Positions 1 to 6,652 of a DNA stretch of 23,056 bases are shown here, piece after piece. Source of the stretch: Anaerolineales bacterium (GTDB lineage: Bacteria; Chloroflexota; Anaerolineae; 4572-78; NAK82); the NCBI GenBank assembly GCA_024643945.1, contig JAHELX010000024.1:1-23056 (forward strand). Direction: 5' to 3'. The translations under genes were made by a program, and so were the position numbers. Below the pieces are notes generated by a model. It was not told the DNA's origin. It made no database searches and was given only the letters and a program-made list of their open reading frames with translations. The stretch's first letter is position 1; every line of letters begins with the position of its first letter.

Positions 1-30
1 GTTCATTTTGATATCTTTTATACTGGCCAT
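1..30 (-). CDS. Start of a gene running off the left edge (product unknown)
   Basis: The minus strand shows a strong Shine-Dalgarno sequence, AAGGAGG, at 46-40, nine bases before an ATG at 30-28. The frame stays open to the window edge and reads MASIKDIKMN. This is too short to identify. Its position downstream of rhamnulokinase suggests a further sugar-catabolism gene (for example an isomerase or aldolase), but that is only inference. The start is well supported by the ribosome binding site; the product is unknown. Confidence 0.65.
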   Translation of the reverse strand, partial: MASIKDIKMN

Positions 31-125
31 TTTGGGTATCCTCCTTAGACTTTCCGGAACTAAATCGGATCTTAATATTGGAGCATGATTGTCGCAATTG
101 CAACAGGTGTCTGAAAAGTGGAGTG

Positions 126-168
126 GGGCAGCCTTTTCCCCAGGGGGGACCTACGGGCCAGGCTGCCC
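126..168. repeat. Intergenic hairpin, part of a dispersed GGACCTACGGGC repeat family
   Basis: GGGCAGCCT at 126-134 is the exact reverse complement of AGGCTGCCC at 160-168, giving a 9-bp stem. The loop holds a C-run facing a G-run and the 12-mer GGACCTACGGGC at 147-158. The same 12-mer recurs at 11792-11803, and its inverse lies near 11698. The hairpin sits between the rhamnulokinase stop and the next gene start. It could terminate or attenuate transcription, although no clear T-tract follows on the minus strand. A dispersed intergenic repeat is the simplest reading. Confidence 0.6.
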
Positions 169-187
169 AGGCGGGCCCCACGCCTTT

Positions 188-1672
188 TCAACTGGCTTCG
201 ATGAGATTGAGGTAGCGCCCGTACGCTTCGTCCCAGGCAGTCGTCTCGCGAGGCAGATAGGTCTTCATCGCAAACGACCGGCGTACTAACTCGCGGCCAT
301 CTTCAAGAGACGCAATATAGCCCAGGGCGAGCATCTGCATCAGTACGTTGCCGACTCCCGTCGCTTCGACAGGACCAGTTACCACCGGACGGCCTATCGC
401 ATCCGCTGTAAATTGATTGAGCAGTTGATTCTGGGAACCGCCACCCACGATATGCAGCGGTTCCAGGCGAGATCCCAATAGTTCTTCCAGTTTTTCGAGC
501 GTCCAACGGTACTTCAGTGCCAGGCTCTCCAGCACTGTGCGAGCCACAGCCCCCTTGCTTTCGGGCGGCTCATGGCCCATTCGCATACAAAACTCACGGA
601 TACGAGATGGCATATCACCTGGCGATAGAAATTCACCAGCATCCATATCTATAACTGCGCTGAAGGAGGGCGCCGTCTCGGCCAGATAGGTAATTTCATC
701 ATAGGAAAGAGGCTCACCCTGGGCAGCCCAGACGCGACGACATTCCTGGATTGTCCACAGCCCGATCAGGTTCTTCAGAAAACGAATGGTGTTGCACACC
801 CCGCCTTCGTTGGTAAAATTGTACTCCCGACTTTTGGTCGTGATGATCGGACGGGTCAATTGAGCGCCCATGAGCGACCATGTGCCAGAACTGAGATAAG
901 CATAGTTGTTATCCTCGGCCGGGACAGCCGCGACAGCGCACGCGGTATCATGACAGCCTGGAGCTATTACAGAGACACCCTTGGCACCAGTTTCCTCGGC
1001 AATAGCTGGCAACAGCTCTCCCAACACGGTGCCCGGCTCGATAATTTCCGGAAAGATGTGGGAAGGAATCCCCATCCTTTCGACCAACGATTTAGCCCAA
1101 TTACCTGTGTTGGGGTCCAGACATTGGCTGGTGCTGGCAATCGTCCGCTCGCCGACCTTCTTGCCGGTGAACCAGTAGTTGAACAGATCCGGCATCATCA
1201 ACACCGTATCGGCGGCCGATAGCAGTGGTGACGCTTGAACACCCATTGACAGAAGCTGATACAGCGTGTTGATCTGCATAAATTGAATGCCGGTCTGCTC
1301 GAAGATCTCCTCACGAGGCACTCGCCGAAAAGCTTCTTCGAGCATACCGTCGGTCCTGACATCTCGATAGTGATAAGGGTTGCCCAGCAGAATGCCATGC
1401 TTATCAAGCAGGGCAAAGTCGACGCCCCAAGTATCGATGCCAAAGCTCGTCAATTCGTGGCCATATTCGCTGATGAACTTAGCCAGTCCACGCTTGAGCT
1501 CGTTAAAGAGACGAAGGACGTCCCAATACAAGCTGTCAAATACGCGCACAGGGCCATTAGGAAAGCGGTGGATTTCCTTTAAAGCCAGGCGTTCGCCATC
1601 GAAGCGTCCTATGACAGCCCGACCGCTCTCAGCCCCAAGGTCAAACGCCAGGAAATTTCTGGTCTTAGTCAC
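188..1672 (-). CDS. rhaB: Rhamnulokinase (FGGY-family sugar kinase)
   Basis: This enzyme phosphorylates L-rhamnulose with ATP to give L-rhamnulose 1-phosphate, the second step of L-rhamnose breakdown in the cytoplasm. The start chosen is the GTG at 1672-1670, preceded by GGGAGG six bases away. This gives 494 residues, close to the usual length for RhaB, and the protein begins VTKTRNFLAFDLGAESG, the first phosphate-binding loop. Further FGGY/ASKHA signatures are GIDTWGVDFALLD, YHYRD, SSGTWSLMGAQ and, near the C-terminus, IVGGGSQNQLLNQ followed by GPVEATGVGNVLMQ. The open frame extends upstream to 1771, but that extension has no kinase similarity and no good ribosome site. It lies downstream of the corrinoid protein and LacI/URO-D genes. 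Related FGGY kinases (fuculokinase, xylulokinase) are possible, but the GIDTWGVDF signature favours RhaB. Confidence 0.88.
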   Translation of the reverse strand: MTKTRNFLAFDLGAESGRAVIGRFDGERLALKEIHRFPNGPVRVFDSLYWDVLRLFNELKRGLAKFISEYGHELTSFGIDTWGVDFALLDKHGILLGNPYHYRDVRTDGMLEEAFRRVPREEIFEQTGIQFMQINTLYQLLSMGVQASPLLSAADTVLMMPDLFNYWFTGKKVGERTIASTSQCLDPNTGNWAKSLVERMGIPSHIFPEIIEPGTVLGELLPAIAEETGAKGVSVIAPGCHDTACAVAAVPAEDNNYAYLSSGTWSLMGAQLTRPIITTKSREYNFTNEGGVCNTIRFLKNLIGLWTIQECRRVWAAQGEPLSYDEITYLAETAPSFSAVIDMDAGEFLSPGDMPSRIREFCMRMGHEPPESKGAVARTVLESLALKYRWTLEKLEELLGSRLEPLHIVGGGSQNQLLNQFTADAIGRPVVTGPVEATGVGNVLMQMLALGYIASLEDGRELVRRSFAMKTYLPRETTAWDEAYGRYLNLIEAS

Positions 1673-1740
1673 TGTAGCCTCCCTTTTTACAGCAGCAGAG
1701 ACCTCTGGCAAATACTGCTCGCAGGCCCCTTCGGGCACTT

Positions 1741-1841
1741 CAAGTGCAAAGTACCTGTCCGACAATGACATTGCACTTAAATCGGCAAATCACGTGTAAA
1801 CCGATCGCAAAAGCACCAAGTTATTCCTGGACAAGTGCAAA
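1741..1841. promoter_or_regulatory. Repeated CAAGTGCAAA sites upstream of rhamnulokinase
   Basis: The 243-bp gap before rhaB holds the 10-mer CAAGTGCAAA twice in direct orientation (1741-1750 and 1832-1841). The inverted 8-mer TTGCACTT lies between them at 1771-1778. Three copies of one short word in both orientations suggest binding sites for a regulator of rhaB. No convincing -35/-10 pair was found in the gap, so a separate promoter here is unproven. Confidence 0.4.
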
Positions 1842-1845
1842 ACAA

Positions 1846-1907
1846 TCGCCTTCAGCTTCTTGCCAGAGCTCAAAATCTATGAACGACAAGCGCAAAGCTG
1901 AAGGCGA
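1846..1907 (-). terminator. Possible long-loop hairpin after the corrinoid protein gene
   Basis: TCGCCTTCAGCTT at 1846-1858 and its exact complement AAGCTGAAGGCGA at 1895-1907 form a 13-bp stem around a 36-base loop. It begins nine bases beyond the corrinoid gene stop. On the minus strand it is followed by ATTGTTTTGC, only a weak U-rich tail. It may be a poor terminator or an mRNA-stabilising structure that lowers rhaB expression relative to the upstream genes. Confidence 0.35.
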
Positions 1908-1915
1908 ACGTTTAG

Positions 1916-2551
1916 CTAAGCAGCAGCTAGCAACGCTTTTGCCTTACGGGTGGCGCTACTGGCATCAGGCGCAAAGCCGTCGGCGCCGATCTTATCGGCG
2001 AAATCCTGGGTAATGGGAGCACCCCCTATCAGCACCTTGACCTGGTCACGCAACCCTGCTTCCGTCAATGCCTCAATGGTGGCCCCCATTGAGAGCATCG
2101 TCGTCGTCAAAAGCGCCGACATGCCGATAACCTGCGGCCCGTGTTCCCGCACCGCATCCACAAATTTCTGCGGACCCACATCCGTGCCCAGGTCAATCAC
2201 TTCAAACCCGGACCCTTCCAGCATCATGCCCACCAGGTTCTTGCCGATGTCGTGCAAGTCACCGGCCACAGTGCCCACCACCACTTTCCCCAGCGTCATG
2301 ATATTCGCCTGCGCCAGGCGTGGTTTCAAGAGATTCATGGCCGCTTGCATAGCTCGCGCCGAGATGAGCATTTCGGGCACGAACTTCTCCCCTTCTTCAA
2401 AGAGACGTCCCACCTCCTCCATGGCCGGGATGCAGGCCTTGTACAGGATGTCTTCCGGCGGCGTGTTGGCCGCCAGGGCTGCCGCCACCTCGGCATCTGC
2501 CTTCTTGGCATCTCCGTTCAGGATTGCTTCATAAATGGTTTCGAGACTCAT
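1916..2551 (-). CDS. Corrinoid (B12-binding) methyl-carrier protein, MtbC/MtaC/MttC type
   Basis: This small cytoplasmic protein carries a methyl group on cobalamin between a substrate-specific methyltransferase and an acceptor methyltransferase. The 211 residues match the normal length of the family. Residues 1-85 or so form the helical cap domain (B12-binding_2). The B12-binding Rossmann domain follows, with the base-off signature DLHDIG, giving D98, H100 (lower axial ligand) and G103. The S-x-L motif is S145-L147 and the GG pair is G176-G177. The gene starts 82 bp after a LacI/URO-D fusion whose URO-D part belongs to the superfamily of methyltransferases that work with such corrinoid proteins, so the two are probably partners. 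No MttB/MtbB-type methyltransferase or reductive activator (RamA-like) gene is visible in the window. The family is certain; the methyl donor is unknown. Confidence 0.93.
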   Translation of the reverse strand: MSLETIYEAILNGDAKKADAEVAAALAANTPPEDILYKACIPAMEEVGRLFEEGEKFVPEMLISARAMQAAMNLLKPRLAQANIMTLGKVVVGTVAGDLHDIGKNLVGMMLEGSGFEVIDLGTDVGPQKFVDAVREHGPQVIGMSALLTTTMLSMGATIEALTEAGLRDQVKVLIGGAPITQDFADKIGADGFAPDASSATRKAKALLAAA

Positions 2552-2633
2552 AACGACTTATGCTCCTTTCTACGGAATTCTGGTATCTGTCTCCAGGTCT
2601 GGTGTCAGGCCCGAAGCAAGCCCTTGGCTAAAC

Positions 2634-4856
2634 TTATAGGCCTAAAGACCCGTAACGGCCATATTTGTGTACGGCTTGCGTCATTGCTACAAAGTTTTCC
2701 GGGGGAATGCCCTCCATAATACTGGTGGCGGGGCCCAGCACATACCCCCCACCAGGCCCCAGTGTGGCACAGTATTCTCGCACCTTCTCTTCAATCTCCT
2801 CTTTGGAGCCATAAGCCAACAGGGAGGTGGGGACATTGCCCACAAAGGCCAGCTTGCCCGCCCACACCTTCTTAACCTCGAAGAAATTGTTAGACTCGGG
2901 CTCAATGGGATGCACGATATCAAATCCAATATCATACAAAATCGGCAACACTTTATCCATCTTGCCGCCGGTATGCATAGCCACCAACTTCCCGTGCTCT
3001 TTGGCAGGGGCGATCAGCCCCTGCATACGATGGGGAAAAATTTCCATAAACATATCCGGGTGAATCATCAAACCGGCGTTATGAGCAATATCATCGTTGA
3101 CCAGAACGAAAGCCAGATCTTCGGCAAAACGGTCACAAACTGCCCGCACCACCTTCTCCTGGTGCCCTAACAGGATGTCCATCAGCTTCTCAAGCAACGG
3201 CCGGTCGTCGTAGAACATATAAAGGGCGTCGTTTATGCCTATGGCCCGCATGGCACTGTCGAAGAAAGAGGTGAAATTAGCAATAACGCCCACCCCGGTC
3301 CCTTGAGCAGCGCGCAGATAGCGTTCCAGGTGGCTTAGCTGGTCGGCCAATGGCGGTGGAGGCTCCAGATCATCCAAATCGGCCCAGGCTTTAATCGTGC
3401 CGTCCAGGTAGTATTTGCTGCCATCCGTGGCTGTCTCAAATACGTTGTTTGGTCGCCAGTAGAAATTACAAACGACAGCATCTGTCCCCAGGCGTAGGGC
3501 AAACTCCACCTGATCCTCGGGGGCGATAGCCTGACTATCAACCCAGGCATCTACTATCTCATAGCCAAGCTTACGCCCCAAGACATATTCGTAGACCGAC
3601 CGGCTGGTCACCCAGAACTCCAGGTGTGGCACCCGATCCGCCTCTTGATGCCGGACCGCCTTAAGCAGACGATTGACGTCGGATTTGTCGTAGTCCGACA
3701 GGCGCACTTCTCTTCTGGATGGCAGGATGGTTCCGCCTGTAACACAAGCCGAATAATCGCGCCTCTCCTCGAGACTCAGCGGTTTCACCAGAATACTCTG
3801 CGTCTTGATGCCATTAGGGATCGGCAAGCTCAGAATGCAATCTGCATGGTCTTTTAGCTTGCTGCCGCAGGAATAGCGAATCATGAGACGTGTGGGCAAT
3901 ACAATGTGTCGGGGTGGCAAATTCAACCCGGCGTCTAACCGGCTCAGCAGAAGCTGGGCAGCGTTGACGCCTATGTCGTAGGCAGGTTGGGCGACGACAG
4001 TAAGGAATGGAAAGAAGCGAGAAGCATCGGGGAAGTCGTCGAAACAGACGAGGGCGATATCGTGCGGAATACGTAGTCCTCGTTTCTCTAAGACGTCAAT
4101 CACTCCCATGGCAATGGCGTTGTTGGCAGCGAAGATAGCCGTGGCGTCGAGTCCTTCGTCCAATAGTTGATACGTCAGGCGCTCGCCGGAGACGGCTCGA
4201 AATTCTCCCTGCTTGATCAAGCGGGGGTCGAGAGGAATTCCTGCCTCAGCTAAGGCGAAACAATAGCCAGCAATGCGATCCTCCGCTGTCGAGACATTTA
4301 TAGGGCCAGAAATCATCGCAATTCGCTTGTGGCCTAAACTGATCAGATGCTGAACCAGAGCCCGGGCGCCAGAGATAGAATCGCCACGGACCGAATCGAC
4401 ATCCCAGCCCTTGATTTGCCGGTCAATGACAACCGTGGGCAGATTTCGACTCCTTAGTTTGGCCAGGTTGCGTGCATCAGAATCATAGGGGGCAATGATC
4501 ACGCCTTCTACACCCTGGCTGACGAGAACATCCAGGTAGCGAAGCTGCTTAGAAGGGTTTTCATCGGTATTGTAGAGGAAAACTGAATAGCCACGGCTCT
4601 GCGCTGTATCTTCGACGCCCCGTGCTACCGTGGTCCAGAACGCATTCGTAATGTCGGGGACAACCAAAGCCAACGAATGGGTTCGCCTGGATCGAAGGCT
4701 CCTTGCCGCCACATTGGGTACGTAACCCAATTCCTCGATAGCGCGCTCTACCCTCTCTCGGGTCGCCAAGCTGACGTTCCCGGTGTCATTGATGACACGA
4801 GAGACGGTTACGGGGGACACACCTGCCCGCCTGGCGACATCGTTAATGGTGGGCAA
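2634..4856 (-). CDS. Fusion: LacI-family transcription regulator plus URO-D-like methyltransferase domain
   Basis: One uninterrupted 740-residue frame joins two normally separate proteins. Residues 1-60 are a LacI helix-turn-helix and hinge (TINDVARRAGVSPVTVSRV, then GYVPNVAARSLR). About 60-331 is the sugar-binding-protein-like sensor domain, ending in the typical LPTRLMIRYSCG. A linker of about 60 residues with no obvious domain follows. From about 390 to 740 is a uroporphyrinogen-decarboxylase-like domain, starting NRLLKAVRHQEADRVPHLEFW-like. That superfamily includes the corrinoid methyltransferases MtaA and MtbA. The zinc-binding HxCG motif of MtaA/MtbA reads HTGG here (H628, Gly at 630), so the chemistry may differ. 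Translation probably starts at a TTG (4856-4854), with AAGGAGGAG five bases upstream. A weak in-frame GTG near 3706 could give a separate URO-D product. A consensus promoter and palindromic operator lie just upstream, suggesting autoregulation. Both domains are clear; their joint function is unknown. Confidence 0.88.
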   Translation of the reverse strand: MPTINDVARRAGVSPVTVSRVINDTGNVSLATRERVERAIEELGYVPNVAARSLRSRRTHSLALVVPDITNAFWTTVARGVEDTAQSRGYSVFLYNTDENPSKQLRYLDVLVSQGVEGVIIAPYDSDARNLAKLRSRNLPTVVIDRQIKGWDVDSVRGDSISGARALVQHLISLGHKRIAMISGPINVSTAEDRIAGYCFALAEAGIPLDPRLIKQGEFRAVSGERLTYQLLDEGLDATAIFAANNAIAMGVIDVLEKRGLRIPHDIALVCFDDFPDASRFFPFLTVVAQPAYDIGVNAAQLLLSRLDAGLNLPPRHIVLPTRLMIRYSCGSKLKDHADCILSLPIPNGIKTQSILVKPLSLEERRDYSACVTGGTILPSRREVRLSDYDKSDVNRLLKAVRHQEADRVPHLEFWVTSRSVYEYVLGRKLGYEIVDAWVDSQAIAPEDQVEFALRLGTDAVVCNFYWRPNNVFETATDGSKYYLDGTIKAWADLDDLEPPPPLADQLSHLERYLRAAQGTGVGVIANFTSFFDSAMRAIGINDALYMFYDDRPLLEKLMDILLGHQEKVVRAVCDRFAEDLAFVLVNDDIAHNAGLMIHPDMFMEIFPHRMQGLIAPAKEHGKLVAMHTGGKMDKVLPILYDIGFDIVHPIEPESNNFFEVKKVWAGKLAFVGNVPTSLLAYGSKEEIEEKVREYCATLGPGGGYVLGPATSIMEGIPPENFVAMTQAVHKYGRYGSLGL

Positions 4857-4909
4857 TGGCTCCTCCTTGAGCAGTGAGAAGCAAAAAAGTGGTGAACCAT
4901 GAGATCAGA

Positions 4910-4949
4910 GGCCCTTGAAAACGATATCATGATATCGTTTTCAAGGGCC
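4910..4949. promoter_or_regulatory. 40-bp perfect palindrome, probable LacI-type operator
   Basis: The first 20 bases (4910-4929) are exactly the reverse complement of the last 20 (4930-4949), with no mismatch and no spacer. Each arm contains TGAAAACG or its inverse CGTTTTCA, which resembles the half-site of LacI-family operators; GATATC occurs on both sides of the centre. The palindrome begins one base downstream of a consensus -10 box and therefore covers the expected transcription start. This is the classic site for repression. It lies 54 bp upstream of the LacI/URO-D start codon, so it most likely serves autoregulation. A terminator is less likely because no T-tract follows on the minus strand. 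Confidence 0.78.
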
Positions 4950-4950
4950 T

Positions 4951-4979
4951 ATTATATACAATATTCAGTTCGATGTCAA
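4951..4979 (-). promoter_or_regulatory. Perfect-consensus sigma-70 promoter of the LacI/URO-D unit
   Basis: Read on the minus strand, TTGACA (4979-4974) is followed by a 17-base spacer and TATAAT (4956-4951). Both hexamers match the bacterial housekeeping consensus exactly, with ideal spacing. The expected start site, about 4945, falls inside the 40-bp palindrome, leaving a leader of roughly 90 bases before the TTG start codon. The transcript would cover the LacI/URO-D fusion, the corrinoid protein and perhaps rhaB. Confidence 0.88.
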
Positions 4980-4987
4980 AGTTGATA

Positions 4988-5311
4988 TCACCCAGCAGAT
5001 GCGCTCAACACCTCCTCCGAGATCAGGAACAGTGGGTCAACAATCAGTTTCAAAGACTCCGCCAGCTTTTGCTGGTACTCCGGGTCAAAGAACGACTTGC
5101 GGAAGGTCTCCATATCCGGGAAATAAGCCTCTGTCACATAGCGATAAGGAAGGTCCTCACGCTGCCACGCTTCTTTGACGACGTAGAAATCGCTCTCGAT
5201 GATTCCAGGGATCGCCATATTCTCTTCTTGATGCTCAGTGGTGCGCCAACGAACGAACTCTTCGTGATCGGCACCTGGAGGTAGATTGTACATCACAGTC
5301 AGTTTGACCAT
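4988..5311 (-). CDS. EthD-like small protein (ferredoxin-like alpha/beta barrel fold)
   Basis: The 107-residue product begins MVKLTVMYNLPPGADHEEF and continues VRWRTTEHQ, the typical start of EthD-type proteins, in which a beta strand is followed by a helix ending in a conserved Trp and His. These proteins form dimeric alpha/beta barrels of varied and often unknown function, first noted beside ethyl tert-butyl ether degradation genes. I chose the ATG at 5311, which has GGGG eight bases upstream. An in-frame GTG at 5320 lacks a spaced ribosome site. It lies 21 bp after the M24 peptidase gene and appears to be the last gene of the opp-hyu cluster. The family is fairly sure; the role is unknown. 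Confidence 0.72.
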   Translation of the reverse strand: MVKLTVMYNLPPGADHEEFVRWRTTEHQEENMAIPGIIESDFYVVKEAWQREDLPYRYVTEAYFPDMETFRKSFFDPEYQQKLAESLKLIVDPLFLISEEVLSASAG

Positions 5312-5332
5312 TTGTTGCACCCCATTGTGAAC

Positions 5333-6424
5333 TTATTGTTTGATAACCAATTGGTGATCGAAACCGGTCAAGGTTCGTACGCCTGTCTCGGTGACAACCA
5401 CAATGTCTTCAATGCGTACTCCAAATTGGCCAGGGATATAGACTCCCGGCTCAACACTGAAGACCATTCCTTCCTCGAGCAGTTGTTCATTGCCAGCCAT
5501 AATCCACGGAGGTTCGTGTATCTCCAGTCCCAGGCCATGACCGGTGCGATGGACGAAATACTCGGCATAACCTGCCGCATCTAAAGTGCCACGTGCTACC
5601 TCATCAAGTTCTTGGGCGGTTATTCCTGGCTGTACGGCAGCTCGTGCCCGCTCATTCGCCTCTAACACAGCCTCGTACGCTTTGAGAAACTCGGCTGATG
5701 GCTCGCCCAGGAAGGCCATACGCGTGATATCAGATTTATAGCCTCCGAGCGAAGCGCCGATATCAACGACAACCGCATCTCCACGCTGCAAAAGCCGGCT
5801 GCCACTGTGATGGTGGGGATGCGCCCCATTGGGGCCCGATGCCACCAGAGTAAAGCACACCTCTTCCGCAGCATCCAGCCGGAATGCCTCCTCGGCTGCC
5901 CATGCGATACTAGCTTCGGCCACTCCCGGCCGGCATGCATCGATTGCCGCCTGCATCGCCCGATCTGCCTGGGCTGCTGCTCGCGATAGAGCTTCCACCT
6001 CTTCAGGCGACTTACGCGCGCGTAAAGGCGCGATCAATGCCTCCACAGGGATGATTTCTTGGGGTGCAGTGACCGTCATCAGAGGCAACAAGAAATCTGC
6101 CCGCATAGCTCCATCAATCGCCAACCTCTTTACAGGCGGCATTTCTAATAAGGCTGCCTTTAATGCCTCATGGGGACCCTCATCATCTGGCCAAATATGG
6201 GGAGGAATATCTGTATGCGCAGACCAGTCGGCTGCATTCAGCTTGGGTACCACAGCGCTGATTGCTTGAGCCGAAATGAGCAACAGACACAACCGTTCGT
6301 CGGCGTGGGGTGTAAACCCCGCCAGGTAGTGCATATTGGCCATAGGCCCAATGGCGACTAAATCAACCCCGGCAGCATCCACTGCTGCCTGCAACTTATT
6401 TAATCGCTGCCCAAATTCAGTCAT
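5333..6424 (-). CDS. M24-family metallopeptidase (Xaa-Pro aminopeptidase/dipeptidase-like)
   Basis: The 363-residue protein has the creatinase N-terminal domain (about 1-135, with MANMHYLAGFTPHADERLC) followed by the pita-bread catalytic domain. All five metal ligands are present: D221 (VVVDIGA), D232 (SDITR), H296 (HRTGHGLGLEIHE), E325 (SVEPGVY) and E339 (RIEDIVV). It should therefore be an active two-metal cytoplasmic peptidase. Members include PepP, PepQ and also creatinase-type C-N hydrolases. Because the gene is linked to hydantoinase genes and a peptide transporter, a substrate other than an ordinary Xaa-Pro dipeptide is possible. Its ATG overlaps the TGA of the upstream hyuB remnant (ATGA at 6424-6421), showing that the junction was translationally coupled. 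Confidence 0.88.
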   Translation of the reverse strand: MTEFGQRLNKLQAAVDAAGVDLVAIGPMANMHYLAGFTPHADERLCLLLISAQAISAVVPKLNAADWSAHTDIPPHIWPDDEGPHEALKAALLEMPPVKRLAIDGAMRADFLLPLMTVTAPQEIIPVEALIAPLRARKSPEEVEALSRAAAQADRAMQAAIDACRPGVAEASIAWAAEEAFRLDAAEEVCFTLVASGPNGAHPHHHSGSRLLQRGDAVVVDIGASLGGYKSDITRMAFLGEPSAEFLKAYEAVLEANERARAAVQPGITAQELDEVARGTLDAAGYAEYFVHRTGHGLGLEIHEPPWIMAGNEQLLEEGMVFSVEPGVYIPGQFGVRIEDIVVVTETGVRTLTGFDHQLVIKQ

Positions 6425-6652
6425 TTGCTGCCCATCCTTTCTCGCAAGCTATAGGTTCCTGCCTCGTCTATCTCAAATGACTCAGGATCCAGGGTGACCC
6501 AATAGATTTCCTGGGCCAGATCTACAGTCAATAATTCATTACGTACGTCTTGGCTGTCCACCGGCTGCTCCCCAAGGCAAAAACCGATTTCTACCAAACG
6601 TCGTCGTCAACTGTTCTCGGATAATCTCGATGGTGAATGGATCGACTTTCAT
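6421..6652 (-). pseudogene. Collapsed hyuB remnant (hydantoinase B / oxoprolinase subunit)
   Basis: The 232 bp between the racemase and the M24 peptidase hold only the two ends of a HyuB gene. From the ATG at 6652 the frame reads MKVDPFTIEIIREQL, matching the HyuB start (compare MNKYDPITLEIIQSSL in the intact copy), and runs to a TAA at 6541-6539. The second part lies in another frame and ends at a TGA (6423-6421). It reads DVRNELLTVDLAQEIYW and then VTLDPESFEIDEAGTYSLR, like a HyuB C-terminus. A full HyuB has about 550-600 residues, so roughly 500 codons are missing. Both outer junctions remain intact: the ATG overlaps the racemase TGA, and the final TGA overlaps the peptidase ATG. The C-terminal part is unlike the intact HyuB in this window, so it derives from a different paralog. 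The HyuB assignment is by eye. Confidence 0.8.

Noticed and set aside
1673..1771. N-terminal extension of rhamnulokinase to 1771
   Set aside because: The extra 33 residues precede the FGGY phosphate loop without family similarity, whereas the GTG at 1672 has an ideal GGGAGG site.
4910..4949. 40-bp palindrome as a transcription terminator for the EthD-end of the upstream cluster
   Set aside because: It lies directly downstream of a perfect -35/-10 pair and lacks a T-tract on the minus strand; an operator fits better, though a dual role is not excluded.
6539..6652. Independent 37-residue small gene starting MKVDPFTIEIIREQL
   Set aside because: The sequence matches the HyuB N-terminus and runs out of frame shortly after; it is better explained as part of the hyuB remnant.
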